DNA from: Kondoa malvinella
Taxonomy: Eukaryota; Basidiomycota; Agaricostilbomycetes; Agaricostilbales; Kondoaceae
DNA length: 64,000 nt
Direction: 5' to 3'
NCBI GenBank assembly: GCA_039545315.1
Contig: BCIM01000004.1
Span: 894,643 to 958,642 of the forward strand
Below the pieces are notes generated by a model that was not told where the DNA came from, did not search any database, and saw only the letters and a list, made by a program, of their open reading frames with translations. Positions 35,420-47,388 of this stretch are shown here, in pieces; the stretch's first letter is position 1, and every line of letters begins with the position of its first letter. A program made the position numbers and the translations under genes.

Positions 35420-37687
35420 TCACGTCCGGTTTTGATGCGCTTCATCCTCTTCCCTTAAACCCAAACCAAGCAGACCGCTCTCGCTATGAGGCATACTGAC
35501 TAAAGATTCAGCACGACTGCTCACTGTTGAACCTCGCCGTCGAGTTGTTTGCCGAGACGAAGTGCTAGGTAGCGTGCGAAGAATGTCGATAGCGCTTTGT
35601 CGGACATCGGTAATGCTATTATCGACATCAGCTTAAAAGCTACCTAGACGAGAACAAACTTACTTGAGTCGATATGCGCTAGGCGTAAAACCTTTCCCGA
35701 ACATGCTGTCTGATGCATGAGCGCTATCTTTGACTGACGTAATCAGACTCACTTGTTGACATGGTTAGCACAAAGCACAGCGACAAAGATGTTTGTTATA
35801 TGCAGTGGCACGAGGGAGAAGATGGTCCGGTATGTCTGTCGCAAGAAGCCATGTTCAAATCGGAGGAGTTTCGATTTGCAGCCTGGTAAGTTGGTTCGTG
35901 GGTAGCAGCGTTTCGAAAAGGTCGCATCATCTGCAAGGCCCTTGATTAGCTCTGCAGTATATGTATTTGATCAGAGTTACTCACGTAGAGCATTGTAGTA
36001 TCCGCAACAATGCAGCTGCAATCAGCAATCAACATCAGTTTCGCACAAGGACAGATACCAAACAGACCCACTGTATTCTGTATCCGCAATCGATCCAGAT
36101 CATCAAAAGACTGACTCCAAAGCTGATTCAATTTCCGATCCAGCATATGATGCTCTTTCTTGTATGCCGAATAGCCAACCACCAAAACAGCGACGAGCGT
36201 AGGCCAAAGAAGGACGTTGTAGAATGCTAGGATGGGTCGAGAATTCAGGATAGTACCTGTCAGACCGAGAAGGGAGGTGATGAGGCAGCAAACGGAAGCG
36301 AGAGTGAGGTCTGCTGCAGAGTCAGCAAGTACGGGCAAAAAGCGACAGGGACTGACAGATCAGGAGATCTCTGTTGCCAATGAGAACCACATCGGCGCCA
36401 TTCCATGCTACAAACCTGTCAGCTCGCCCTTGGCAGAAAACCCGAGTGCGTACTTCTGAGCCATGTCAACAACGCAATCGATAATCCAGTAAGGCCATAT
36501 ATGAAGAGCTGAAGCACATCAGCGTAATCTGACAATCCATACAATCCACTCACTGTAGAAACAGAAATCAGCAGAACCCATTTATGTATCCGCCAAGCCT
36601 CTTTCGCCTCCGACTCGGCTTCAGCCTGTTCATCTAATTGCGCCCACAACTTTGGTATCTCACTCCCACTTCTATCCACCTCGACTTTATGTATCGACCT
36701 GCTGAGTTTCATCGCTCGACCTTTGGCTTTCGATGCATGCTTGTCTGCGAATTTCTGCGTGAACTTGAGTGAAGAGTCGATAGAATTGGATGTGGCGGTA
36801 GAAGGCGCGAGTTGGCTGTATCTGGTAAAGAGAGAATCGCGACTGCTGCCTTGACTGTAGGTACTCGAATCGGAGTATTGGCTCTCTGTTCGGGCCATGC
36901 GTGAGCTGGCTGTCGATGGCCATCCAGATTGTGAGCTGAGTAATGAAGATCGACGCGAGACAGATGACGAGGTGCGAGAGGAACTCAGAGCCGGTGGTGG
37001 GCGATTGACTTCGCGAATGTTGGTCGAGCGAATCAGTGGAACTTCAGAGCCGGAAGTCATTCCTCCAGAGTATCTACAGCTCTCATTGAGCAATTGACAA
37101 CCATGGAATCTGAGCACATACTCGCTTGTTTGACCGGTATCGCTCGAAGCACGAGTAAAACCGCTTGAGGCCCGACTGAGCGGAACATTTTCCTTATCGA
37201 TTTGCAAAGGCGCGACTGGACTGAGTATAGAGTCAAATTCGCCCGCTATTGCAGGTGATTTGACATATGGTATAGGCGGACAAGGACTTGCTGGCAAAGG
37301 TAATAAATGAGGTGTAGCGAGACCTTGCAAGCTGCGATTCTTTGATTGTGATGGCTGTCCTGGTGTAAGTGCCAATAGAGGACTTCGAGCAGTTGGTTGC
37401 GGTGTCATGCTTGTTGACACCAGCAGATTATCGATAATGCCATACAATCCTGCATTAGTTGTCGCGGGAGAGCTCAGGTAGGGTACAGGCGTGCTCAATT
37501 GCGGCACAGTCAGTCGACCAACTTCTTTCGGAGACAAAAGATCCGCAGGCAGCTTGGATGTTCTGGGCTTTGGACTTGAGGACGCCAAAACAGGCGTCGT
37601 TCGCTTTCGTAGCGTAGTCCCAGCATTGTTGGAGGTCTCGACAGCAGTCGACGCATGCTCCATCATTCGCTGGCAGGTATACGGCAC
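35420..37687 (-). CDS. Fungal tetraspanin (Tsp2-like) with long N-terminal region
   Basis: A ~330-residue Ser/Thr-rich cytoplasmic region precedes four membrane segments: IHKWVLLISVSTVSGLYGL, a second ending TGLSIALLTWL, LASVCCLITSLLGLTGTIL, and after the large loop SLVPLHITNIFVAVLCANHV. Between helices 3 and 4 are the tetraspanin linker LTGTILNSRPILAFYNVLLW and the loop start NQLWSQSFDDLDRLRIQNTV. The loop continues over two small exons holding CC/Cys residues, as expected for a tetraspanin large loop. The C-terminus was joined by splicing YRL to NITDVRQSAIDILRTLPS and ends HQNRT at 35420. Tetraspanins organise membrane microdomains. In basidiomycetes, Tsp2-type members are retained in all main lineages. 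The start could be 37687 (MPYTCQR) or the internal MEHAS a few codons later. Confidence 0.7.
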
Positions 37688-38164
37688 ATATAAAGGCGGT
37701 CGCCAGAGGAAGAATCGTCTTAGCAGGAATCAACACCAAACAAACATTGATATGCTCGGTCGCATTTGCAATAACAAAGGCGCGGATTGGTCATGTACGG
37801 CCTCGCACAGTATCAATTGACCTGAAGAGAAGGAGCCGAGTCATTGGAGTAGCCTATTGATATGTATGTATTCGAGTCGGCAGATGGACGGGACTCGTGA
37901 AGGATAGGCCGCATTCGACCAGCAAGCATCACATGCGCAGTATAACAGTTCTGGAAAGATAAGGAAGCACCGTCGACACGCAGGCTCGCTAAGGGAATCG
38001 CTTCGACACCGTTGCAGATCAACCCTTCAAATTTCTTGTCTGCAACTTGTCCTGTCCTCTACGACGCTCTGGGCCTTTCTAGTCGCTCGCTTTGGACTCA
38101 GAAAGATCAAGCAATACATGATATAGCAGGACGAAGTCCCTTTCTCCCGGTCTCTCCCTGATCT
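37688..38164. other. Divergent promoter region tetraspanin / methyltransferase
   Basis: 477 bp between divergent start codons. No open frame with recognisable content; short frames run in from the tetraspanin side. A pyrimidine-rich stretch (tttctcccggtctctccc) immediately precedes the methyltransferase ATG. Confidence 0.4.
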
Positions 38165-39273
38165 ATGGAATCCATTGAACTTGTGCCATCGGAAACGGAA
38201 GAGGACTCTTCAGATCTCTTTCAAGACAGCCTGGGCACTTTGTTTGGTCATGTACAACCTGCGCTTTGCTCCCCAGGCGGAGAATTCATTTACAAAAGCC
38301 TGCATCACGGTCCATTGAAGTTGCGAGTCCCCTCACAAGAAGTGCATACGCTGTTTGCTCGTTCGTCACACGCTATACGTCAAAGCGCGACCTGATGGAA
38401 TAGACTTGTAGATCATGTCTGGCATGCGTCACTCATCATGGCCAAGTATATCGAGACCGCCGAAGTTGAAGTCGAAGGTCAAACAGTCCTAGAAGTCGGC
38501 GCTGGAACTGGATTACCTTCAATACTGGCTACACTACATGGTGCAAAGCTTGTATGGCAGCTTCTTCAGCATCTGTTCCCAGCTCATATGGCCACAGGAC
38601 GTCGTGACTGACTATGACGAGCCGAAATTGATCGAAACGATACGAAGTAACGTCGCGGCGACTCTTTCTCCAGATCAAAGGAAAAGGTGTAGAGTCCTCG
38701 GACATACCTGGGGTACAAATACAGACGATATTCAGGAGTATGTCCTATTGCTTTGCATCCCTCTTATTGCTCATCGCTCGTGAAGTTGGTCACCCACCTT
38801 TACGCGGATCTTGTCTGCAGATTGTTTATGGTCCGAATATGGTTATGAAGCGCTGGTCAAATCTGTCAAGCAGTTATTGGCTAAAACACCTGATGCAAGG
38901 TTTATCGTTGTAGCAGGTGATTTTTAAATCGCACTGCTATGGTAGCTTTCTGACTTTGAGTACAGGCTTTCATACAGGCAAGTACCTTTCAAAATGCTCT
39001 CATGCTGTCCTCACCTCGATTACAGGCAGGGAAATAGTCGTACGCTTCATGGACAGGTGTAAATGGAACGGTCTAGTTTGGGTCGCGCCGCCAATGGAGA
39101 AGGATATTCATGGGAATGTGAGACCATTCACCGATTATGGAAAGCTAGAGGTAGTCGTCTTTTGTTCTTCGATCATGATTAGGTGATCTGAACTGAACCC
39201 GTAGACGCAGAGTGAAAAGAACAGCTGGATTGTAACGGCTAGATTCATGTGGGATCCGAAGCTTCTAGCGTAG
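38165..39273 (+). CDS. EFM7: EFM7/NNT1-type protein methyltransferase
   Basis: Seven-beta-strand SAM-dependent methyltransferase of the family whose yeast member modifies the N-terminus and adjacent lysine of elongation factor eEF1A. The N-terminal exon MESIELVPSETEEDSSDLFQ and PPxxPxY-like region are followed by the HVWHASLIMAKYIE segment. Motif I is VLEVGAGTGLPSI and, across a short intron, DVVTDYDEPKLIETIRSNV. Post-motif parts are VIADCLWSEYGYEALVKSVK and FIVVAGFHTGREIVVRFMDR, the last joined over an intron. It ends NSWIVTARFMWDPKLLA at 39273. A tyrosine/cysteine ADCLW block replaces the NPP(Y) of amino-MTases, as is normal for this family. The converging MFS gene ends only 42 bp further on. 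Confidence 0.78.
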
Positions 39274-39315
39274 TTTTATTTATTGGTGCATCATGTATCT
39301 ACAAGGACCTTGACG

Positions 39316-41083
39316 CTACGCAGCGGCCTTTTCATTTTTGATCTCTATTTGCTCCTTTGCTTGCTTTTGTGATCCCCATCCGAACCAATCATCTCTTCTT
39401 GCGTTTGGTCCCCTTGTGCATGTTATGACCAGCGCAAGCAGACCATATCCAATCATGAGCCATCCTAATTTGCCGTAACCATACTTCAGCAGGACGTGGA
39501 CGCAAGATCTACATGACATTAAGAATCCTGTGAAGAGCACGTGGAAGGCAGCGTACTGCGCACCCATTGCCTCGCCGGAAAAGATTGAGCTAATGTATAT
39601 CGCGTTGAGCCGGTTGCGAGCCAAGGAATCGAGATCGGTTTGGATGCGATACGTCGTTCCCACTCTGAACATTGTTCATCATTAACTTTTGAGGAACAGA
39701 AGAGAGCACAACATACTGTTGGACTTGAACTCCGATCTCCAATACAGCCAGAGATACGATCAAGCCGGCGATGTGAGAAGCACTGGTGATGTAGATTATT
39801 GTGCTGGCGACGATCAAGCCGACACCGATCTGTGATGAGACGTAGCTTCTCCGTCGGTCGACCACGAAATGACCCGTGTATGGTGCAACAACCGCCGAAG
39901 AGAGGCCAATCAAGCCGATTAATCCGACCTCGAGCTTGGATCTGTTGTAGAGCGGATCGAGCAGGAGAAAGGTCGTAGACACCCACATGCCTGACATCAG
40001 GTTGAGTGTGTCAAACACGAGGTATACATTGCAGCTCACCCATCTGGACAGTGCCTGCCAGAAGTGAGATGATGGAAGCCTGACACAAGACAGGCTCTGT
40101 TGTGATGTAACGGCCCATCGTTGCGAACATTTGTCGATAATTCAGGTGTTCTTGCTTGGCAGGAATGTCCTTCAAGGTGAGGTAGAGCAAGATAGTCATT
40201 GCGGATTCTGCTTATAAGTCAGCATGGCTTCATGTGGCTCGACAGCGCTTAACGAACGCAAGCTTCCGGCGATGTAATAGCACCAACCTAAAAGACTCAC
40301 ACGCGTCAGATATGTCAAGAAGTTCGCCTTGAACATCACGCCATGAGCCGAAATTGGCAACAGTTGCGCTACTACAAGTATGAGCTTTGAAAAAAGTGAA
40401 AGCTAGTAACCCACGCCAGCAGACGAGCAAAGGCCAGCTGGATATCGCTGTCAGCAGCGTCCCATGACGAAGGAGGCACAGACTTTCCCCAACCACGATT
40501 CCTAGTAAACAGATATGCAATGGCTTTGCCCTTCGATCTGTCAGGAGCCAATTCCGCAACGACTGTCTTCTGAATCAGCGAGCTTCCAGGTAGCACTGTG
40601 TCTAGCTTACGAGGTATCAGGATCTGGTGAGAGATGGAAGAAGCTCCAAGGAAGAAAGATAGCGCTTCGAAGGCTACTGCCGACTTGACGACAGCCAGAC
40701 CGAAACAGATACCGGAGCAGCTGAAGAGAAGAACCAGTACCAGCTGGCGTCGGTTCAGCTTGTCTGCGAGCGGTCCTACGAGTAGTAGTCCGGCAATGAA
40801 GCCGACGAGTCGCAACGTTGGTATGATGCTGACTCTGGTCTCGCTGATATTTAAGGAACCTGCAATATCGAGCAAGACTGGTTGGCTGTAATTAATGTTG
40901 GAATTACCAGCGCAGGCCTATGTGAGAGGTCTCGGTGATGTGGGAGGTGAGCAACCTACTAAGGGTAGTGGAAAATGTCAAAAGAGCTACCAAAGTCCAC
41001 GAAAAGCTGATTTCTGTGCGCAAGTACGAAGGCGTTGCGAGCCGATAGAACCATCCAAGCTGCTGAGTTCTTGCACCAGGCAT
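39316..41083 (-). CDS. MFS transporter (DHA1/YnfM-like)
   Basis: Major facilitator transporter; substrate unknown. The N-terminal exon MPGARTQQLGWF runs into a first helix (FSWTLVALLTFSTTL). A short periplasm-like loop SNINYSQPVLLDIAGSLNIS is typical of the YnfM-like subgroup. Motif A is VGPLADKLNRRQLVLVLLF (G-x-L-A-D-x-x-x-R-R). Helices 3-5 include FEALSFFLGASSISHQILIP, then VAELAPDRSKGKAIAYLFTG. The central loop gives PAKQEHLNYRQMFATMGRYI; the second half includes STTFLLLDPLYNRSKLEVGL and LIGLSSAVVAPYTGHFVVD. The last exon has RNRLNAIYISSIFSGEAMGA and ends in a Lys/Glu tail at 39316. About eight introns. The splice following helix 1 is not settled, so the N-terminus is approximate. Confidence 0.8.
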
Positions 41084-42045
41084 CGCGGAACGTAGACTTG
41101 ACACTTGATGAGGCTTCGCGATGGGCAGCACTTGAGAAAGACAGCGAAGAGGAAACCGTAGAGTCAGGCACAGTGCAGAGGGCGAGGAGAGAAGAGCACA
41201 GCACAGCACAGCAGAGCCAGTTCATTGTACATACACCGGATGCAGTGGCATGACATAACAGCTTCAAGTGTTTCTGAGGCAGCGGTGAATTCTGGAGCCT
41301 GACCGGTGCGCGGAAGGAGGCAGGCGCGCGCGATGCACATCCACTGCCTTGCTGCTTGTACATGCGACGCAGACGTTTACGAGGTATATCATGGCCCAAA
41401 GCTGACATGTCACGAGATGCCGAGATTGTAATTTGTACGAGACAGGCATGCAACGCTTTAGCGGACCTCAAGCAGTAGTGGTGCAGTAGTAAGATGATCC
41501 ACAGACACGGATATGCACAGCATAGCTTGACGACGACGTGCAAGAGCAAGCCTTCAAGGCTCTTTGCTTCAAACGACGAGATAACCACTTTCTGTAGTCT
41601 TGACGTCGCTCCGTGGACTTCTCTTGTTGCTCTAAGGACGAGCAGCTGTCTTGCCAAACCTCTGTCAATACAGATAGCCAATTGAAATGCCTCAAATCGC
41701 TCAAACAGAACATCTCGAGGTCAATCATGAAACGCGCTTAAGCTGCTCTGCTAGGCGCGATCGTTCCGCGAGATACTGAAACGCTGCTATGCCGAGCTCG
41801 TGTCATTGTCTCGACTCTTCTGTACTGTATTGCAGGACAGAATCTTGACATTGCGCCCAATTTTGAATCGTCGGCAAGCTTTGCTCGATGTCACACCTCT
41901 TCAAGCTCCGAGCAGACAGAAAGGGAATTCAAGAACATCAACAAACCAATTGCTTTCGTAAAATGACCTTGTTTGGCTGCATTTGCAAGAGCCCGCATCT
42001 ATATAGCATCGCAGCTTCACCGATTGCGTAGTACCATAACGACCA
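41084..42045. other. Divergent promoter region MFS / unknown membrane protein
   Basis: About 960 bp with no supportable gene. A 240-codon minus frame crosses from the MFS gene (40959-41681) but is Ser/Cys-rich and lacks helices or motifs, so I read it as a shadow. A CA-rich short repeat (gcacagcacagcacagcaga, around 41196) is present. Confidence 0.4.
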
Positions 42046-42830
42046 ATGTTACTCTCGGCGCATACTTTGATAACTGGTCTTGTTCAGGCTATACTTGAGG
42101 AAGTGTCTCTGTATTGCGAGACAAGCGAACGCGTTCATCCGAATGTAAAAGCCGCAAAGAAAGAGCTGGGTCGCGCCTTATGTAAGTTTCTGTGCGTTCC
42201 TATCATGCTTGTTCGCTCTGACGATGTTCAAGCCGATCTAAGCGCCATAAATGTGGATACGCCAGGCTGCAGGCATCTAGAGACTTTGGATGGCCATCCT
42301 CCAGTGGATCGTACATTGGCAGCAGCTACACGCTCTCCGCGATGCAATGTACATTTTCAACGGACCTTTGCCTTTTGGTCTGGTATACACCGTAAGTCTT
42401 TCGGATCCTTTGAAAGTATGAATGAGTGCTCACACCTCTCTCATCACCGCCGAAGCTTTTGCTCTATTTTATCAGCTTCTTTACCTTGAACGGAATCCTT
42501 CGAAACGTGTCCAGTATTCTGAAGCTTTCGAGATGGCTCCAATAGTCTGCACGAGAGCAGACAAATCGATGATGGCTGACATCACCCGCGCAGTACGCAC
42601 AGCTCAATTCAGACTTGATTCTGTCACTAATGTGGATTGGCTTGCAGGTCGCTGCTTTGATAATCAGCTTAGAGACTAGGGATCCGTTCTCCCTGCCGTC
42701 ATATGCGACTCATCTTCTAGATCAGATGCAGGTGAGTACTGTCTACAGGTAGCTCCAGCTTTTGTTCTGTTCTGAAGCATATGTGTAACTCAAACAGATG
42801 TATCCAGCGGGCTTCACATGGCATCATTGA
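42046..42830 (+). CDS. Small membrane protein of unknown function
   Basis: Not recognised. Opens MLLSAHTLITGLVQAILEEV. After an intron starting GTAAGT, the most protein-like frame is LWMAILQWIVHWQQLHALRD then AMYIFNGPLPFGLVYT. A GTAAGT intron (ending CCGAAG) joins this in phase to LLLYFISFFTLNGILRNVSS, a second helix. A further exon gives LNSDLILSLMWIGLQVAALI followed by SLETRDPFSLPSYATHLLDQ and, across a last GTGAGT intron, MYPAGFTWHH with the stop at 42830. That is three likely membrane helices in under 200 residues. Two of the four splice joins are in phase without strain; the first and third are inferred. The longer open frame at 42422-42679 is in another phase and lacks these helices. 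Confidence 0.45.
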
Positions 42831-42964
42831 AGTACTCTCTGGACACGGCAAGAGAGGCATCGCCAAGACAGGCTGAGATTCTGCAATGGTCTATCATACA
42901 CTAGTATACATGTGCTTGATATGATGGACGCTTCGTAAACGCATCAGAACTGGAGGATGGATTG

Positions 42965-45900
42965 TCAGCCGGTGTTTACGGAAGTTTGCAGGAGATGACA
43001 GACCTGACGATATGGCTGCTGCTGATACCCTTGAAAGCCGTTCATCCCGTTCATGCCAGGCATCTGACCAGTCATTTGCATAGGCATTTGCTGACCGAAT
43101 TGAGGCATTTGCTGTTGAGGCGGCATGGACATTGACATTGGCGCGAAGCCTAGACGGTAACGTTAGATTTTGAGAGTACTTATCGATGTTACACACCAGT
43201 CACCTGTGCAGTCAGAGGCTGCTGCTGCTGACCTGGCCCTTGCGTAAAGCCGGCTATGAGCGCAGTCAACGTCAGAAAGTGCACAAAGCATCATGTATCA
43301 AGACCGCTCACCGAATCCAGTCTGCTGAGGTTGAGACATGGCATTTGGACTGCTCGAAAGATGTCAGCGGTGGATCCAGAAGACTCGATGTGCTTACTCT
43401 TGATGCAGCGTGCCAGTCTTCATGGTTGCAAAGACGTTACCAGGAGTGAATTTATCTACAGGGGTAGATTGATTCTGGTGCTGAGGTGCTTGCTGTTGGG
43501 GCGGCTGAGGTTGGAAGGGGACAGGCGAGTTGGACTGCATTCCACCGTACATTCCAGTCTGCTGAGGCATCATACCGGTTTGCTGGGGCATCATGTTCTG
43601 CTGGAAACCGGTCTGTTGAGGCATCATACCCATGCTTGTTGGCTGAGCCATCATACCGGGCATGCCCGTCGCTTGAGACATCATACCAGGCATTCCTGTC
43701 GGTTGAGCCATCATGCCTGGGTTGAACCCTGTCTGCATCGGCGCCATACTAGCAGGTTGGAAAGAAGGTTGGGTGCCCATGAAACCAGTTGGCTGAACTT
43801 GCATTCCGCCAAAACCTCCTTGCGCTCGAGTCGGAACAAAGCCAGAGAAGCCAGTCTGAGTGGGTATGAGAGGATTGAGAAGCGGGGTGTTGTGGTGTAC
43901 TGGCGCGACCGGTCCACGAGGCGCATTCGGGTCGTAATACTGTAAAGGCGGACCAGAAGGCTGAGGTGAGACTGGCTGAGGTGTTGTCGCCTGTTGTCTC
44001 TGTACAGGCGCAGAAGGAGGTCGATTCGTGACGCCCATTCTAGCTAATATGCTTTCTGTCAGATCTTGAGAAGTTTGAGGCGCGGTAGAGGAAGCTGCAG
44101 AGCTCGGTCTTGCCATAGCTTGGGAACCGAGTAGGGAGGGAGGTTCTGGTGCTGAGGGAGCAGCCGATGTAGTCGGTGCTGTACTTTTGACTGTCCAGGC
44201 ATCGTCGTCGAAGCCATTTGTTATCGGCACCGTCGAGCTAGATCTCTTCGAAGGTGGAGATGAATTGCCGACCGGTTCTGGTGTGCCTCTACTTGACAGC
44301 TGATCCGATGCTGCAGTCAACGCATCGGCAGAGACAGCCGTCTGGTTGCGACTTGTTGGCGGTCGACCTCTTCTTGTTGTCTTCAGGCCTCCTCCAGGAC
44401 TCGTGAACAGTGATCCACCGGCAGCATTGTTGGCCGCAATGTCCATCTCTTGAGCCTTTCTTGACAGACTTTCATCATTCTGCACATCGACGCTCGAGCT
44501 GCCATACTTCGACTTGATGGCTTTCCTGACGCGAATGACATCTCCTTCCCTCAAGCCCAGACTACGCAAAGTCGACGCTTCCAGATCAACAAGAACCTCC
44601 TCATCAATCCTGTCCCGATCAAAGTTGTTGGCGTAGCGAGTACAGTCATCGACATCGCAGCCGGCATTGAGGAAAAAGTCGAACCAATCGTACTTGGCTT
44701 TCTTCGGCTTCGACTCGGCAGCAGAAGCTTTCATAGCCGCTTCCATCTCTGCTTTTTCTGCTTCCCGCTGCTTTTCCGCTCTTGCAGCTCGTTCATCGCG
44801 AGACTTGTCTTTTCGCACATCGGCCAAAGGCGTATCGTCTGCATCTGGAGCACCTGGACCCAATTGCCGACCGGTGACTTTGAATAGATATGCAAGATCA
44901 TCAGCCGACATTTTCTCAATCGGGACTTCAATGATGACACCATTGGTCTTGTGCAGGCGAAGCTTCTTTTCTGCAATCCCCAGAAATTCGGCTTCGACTT
45001 TGAATTGACCTGTTCTATCTTTCCATATCCTGACTTTGGCTGGGTTAGGTTCTGTAAGGAGCAGACATTCGTAAGCGATAATCGCCAGCGATGAGCGAAA
45101 GTCTTACTTGATTTCCGACCACTATCTGTCTGATCCTTGCTCTTCTTATGCGCATGCCTTCGTTCCCGCTCTCTTCTACGCTCTTCTTCTCGATCAACAT
45201 ATCGCTCATCATTCGGCGGGGTAGGTACAGGTATAGGAGCAGGAGGAGGAACATCGCTCTGCCTGTTTTCCTTCTTGCGACGAGGTTCTTCAGGGTTGAA
45301 AGGTACATTTCGGATCCCTTGAGCTTCTCGCATAGCTCGCATGTCAGCTTCGTCTCTTGCTGCTCGACGTTCAGCAGCTTGTAGTGAGCGAGCATGTTCT
45401 TCATCTGAGCGCATTTGGTCGTCTGCTCCATTGCGAGAAGAAGCGCGTGCAGGCTGCGGAGGTGGTGAGTCTGCTGCTGATCCATCGTCGGGCTGTGTTA
45501 TCAAAGTCGAACCCAAGATCAGCTACAAATTGGCTTCGGGCATCATGGCGCACCTCAACATAAGAAGCAGGGACCAATCCTTCTTGACCAGACGTATTCC
45601 TAACACTCCACCAATCCTCATCTTTGTCATCCAAAAGCGTGACTTTCTCCCCTTCCTGCACGCTCAATTCTCCTTCCGCTTCACCAGTGAAATCATACTG
45701 AATCACAGCTGGTCTCGCTTGCGCCGAAGCAGCAGCAGGAGCAGGTGCTGATCTCGGTACGCTCGTCGACCTCGAAACTGTACTCGACCTAACATCTTCC
45801 AACACTTCTGCAATCTCGCCAACCATCTCTTTCGTGCCCGTATGAAAGCTCAACACTTCTCCATCCCTCATAGTCACGATAATGTTCTTGCTCTTTTCAG

Positions 45901-46880
45901 TGGTATAATCTTCAATATCGGTAATGGCATATTGTTGAACGGGCGTCTTGTCGCTTTCGCTGGCGAAGAAGATGGATTCAGCTGATAGACCTAGTGTACC
46001 CTTTTTCTTGTTCTTTTTCTTGTCGAGAAGCGAGACGGTGAATGTCTTGACATCGCCTGAGGGTTTAGGTGCAGGTGTTGCTGCAACGGTTCGAGTTGGC
46101 GGTGGAAGGAAAGCAGGAGCGGGTGGTGCAGCTGGCGCTGCGGGAGGGGCGGGAGGTGGTGAAGGAGGAGCTGGTGCTTCATAGGCCTATCAAGAAGGAA
46201 TTAGCACATTTCGCTCTAGATCGAGGATCGTACCTCTTGTTCTTGTTCTGCATCAGCATAGCTCTCTGTTTGCCCTTCCTGTGCACAGTTGCTTTCTTAA
46301 GCTACTGACTAGCTAATAGAGCACCGAACGCACCTCTATCCAAGCAGCCGGTATATAACCCACTCCCTGGGTCGCCATTTTGCCCACAAGCACCCAATCA
46401 GGGCTCGTTTCATACAGGTACACCTCCTCATCTTCATCTACAGCCAGTTCCTCTTCCGTTTGCGGGTCATAGGCGTAAACCGATCGAACTTGTTTAATCG
46501 GCTCGACAGCAACAAGGTAAGACGCTGGCACAAGACCAGCTGGAGCATTCTCGTCGTATTCCCCTGCAGGAGCTTTGGCTTTTACTTTCCACCATCTCAG
46601 TTCGGGATTCGTTAGTTCGTGCGAGGGGCAGAGATAGGCGTGCACTGACTCTGGATCATCATTTTCCAGGACATAGAGTATTTCATCTTCTGCTATCGTA
46701 ATTTCTTCGTCCTGTGCTTTAGATTAGAGCTGCTCCCTAAGTCCACAGCGGGATAAGGGCAAGCTTACATTCGACGCTGTATATTCATACTCGGCCTTGA
46801 CCAGAGAACTGCAGCGAGCGCAATCCGTTGTCAGTATCGGGCGTGTGAATTGTACTGTAAGCTCACAGCAGCACAGACAT
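42965..46880 (-). CDS. SLA1: Sla1 endocytic adaptor
   Basis: Clathrin-mediated endocytosis adaptor linking cargo, clathrin and actin regulators. MSVLLSLVKAEYEYTASN is joined across a first intron and begins SH3-1; it continues in NPELRWWKVKAKAPAG and GLVPASYLVAVEP. SH3-2 is VRSVYAYDPQTEEELAVDED to VGYIPAAWIEV. SH3-3 is VIQYDFTGEAEGELSVQEGE to GLVPASYVEV. The SHD1 domain, which in yeast reads NPFxD cargo signals, follows (VRIWKDRTGQFKVEAEFLGI; PIEKMSADDLAYLFK). SHD2, a SAM-like fold, is KYDWFDFFLNAGCDVDDCTR to GDVIRVRKAIKSKYG. The C-terminal part is a run of QPTG/QQTG repeats (43.5-43.9 kb), in yeast the phosphorylated LxxQxTG sites for Ark1/Prk1 kinases. Two possible 3' ends: read-through to NTG at 42965, or a final intron giving RQF at 42946. 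Confidence 0.88.
43540..43860 (-). repeat. QPTG/QQTG-coding tandem repeats in SLA1
   Basis: Imperfect repeats of about 24-36 nt on the minus strand encode units such as MMAQPTGMPG, MMSQATGMPG, MMPQQTGF and MMPQQTGM. At least seven units are seen. This kind of run can expand or contract; the protein-level unit Q-x-T-G is the known phosphosite pattern of fungal endocytic adaptors. Confidence 0.8.
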
Positions 46881-47388
46881 TGCTCCTTTTGCGTTTCGGA
46901 GGGGTCAATGTGACAGGACAAGCAAGCCCCGCTATTGAAATGTCGTCAAGTGTTGATCCGTCACTATTGACGCAAGGCCAGGTATGCTGTACATGTGTAT
47001 ACGGTATTATTGTGCCCTAAGGTAACCCTACTGCCGCTTCATGCTTTTGTCTCAACTGACATCACCCTCGATCACGCGCCTCCCTGCAAGGTCTTGGCCG
47101 CAGCAGCTGTAAGCGTACACGTTACTCATCAGCACATAGAGTGGTATGGGGAAGGAAGCCGCTTGCTGGGATAGGCCAGATAAAGCTGTTCGCGGCTAGC
47201 GCGACATCCAGCGAGACATTTCTTCAGCGAGGTTACAAGGGATACCACAATTTCAGAATAGGCAGAAACAGAGCAAGAGAGGAATGAGCTTGAGCAGGAA
47301 TCAGAGCGGAGAAGAAGGTCCAACTCTACTTTCGAGTCTCTACATCGCCTGCTTTCCGCTAGCAGCCAACACGAGACAATAGCCGCGA
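46881..47388. other. Divergent promoter region SLA1 / coiled-coil gene
   Basis: 508 bp between divergent starts. A 96-codon minus frame (47129-47419) overlaps the start of the + gene and is Ser/Leu-rich without a motif. I see no other feature. Confidence 0.4.

Noticed and set aside
40959..41681. 240-codon minus frame running upstream of the MFS gene
   Set aside because: Cys/Ser-rich without helices, and it overlaps the MFS first exon in another phase.
42422..42679. 85-codon + frame inside the unknown membrane-protein gene
   Set aside because: It is longer than the true exons but out of phase with the membrane helices, which join through clear splice sites.
43540..43860. Regularly spaced repeats resembling a CRISPR-type array
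   Set aside because: They are coding QPTG/QQTG repeats of SLA1 in a eukaryotic gene; repeats are imperfect and have no spacer structure.
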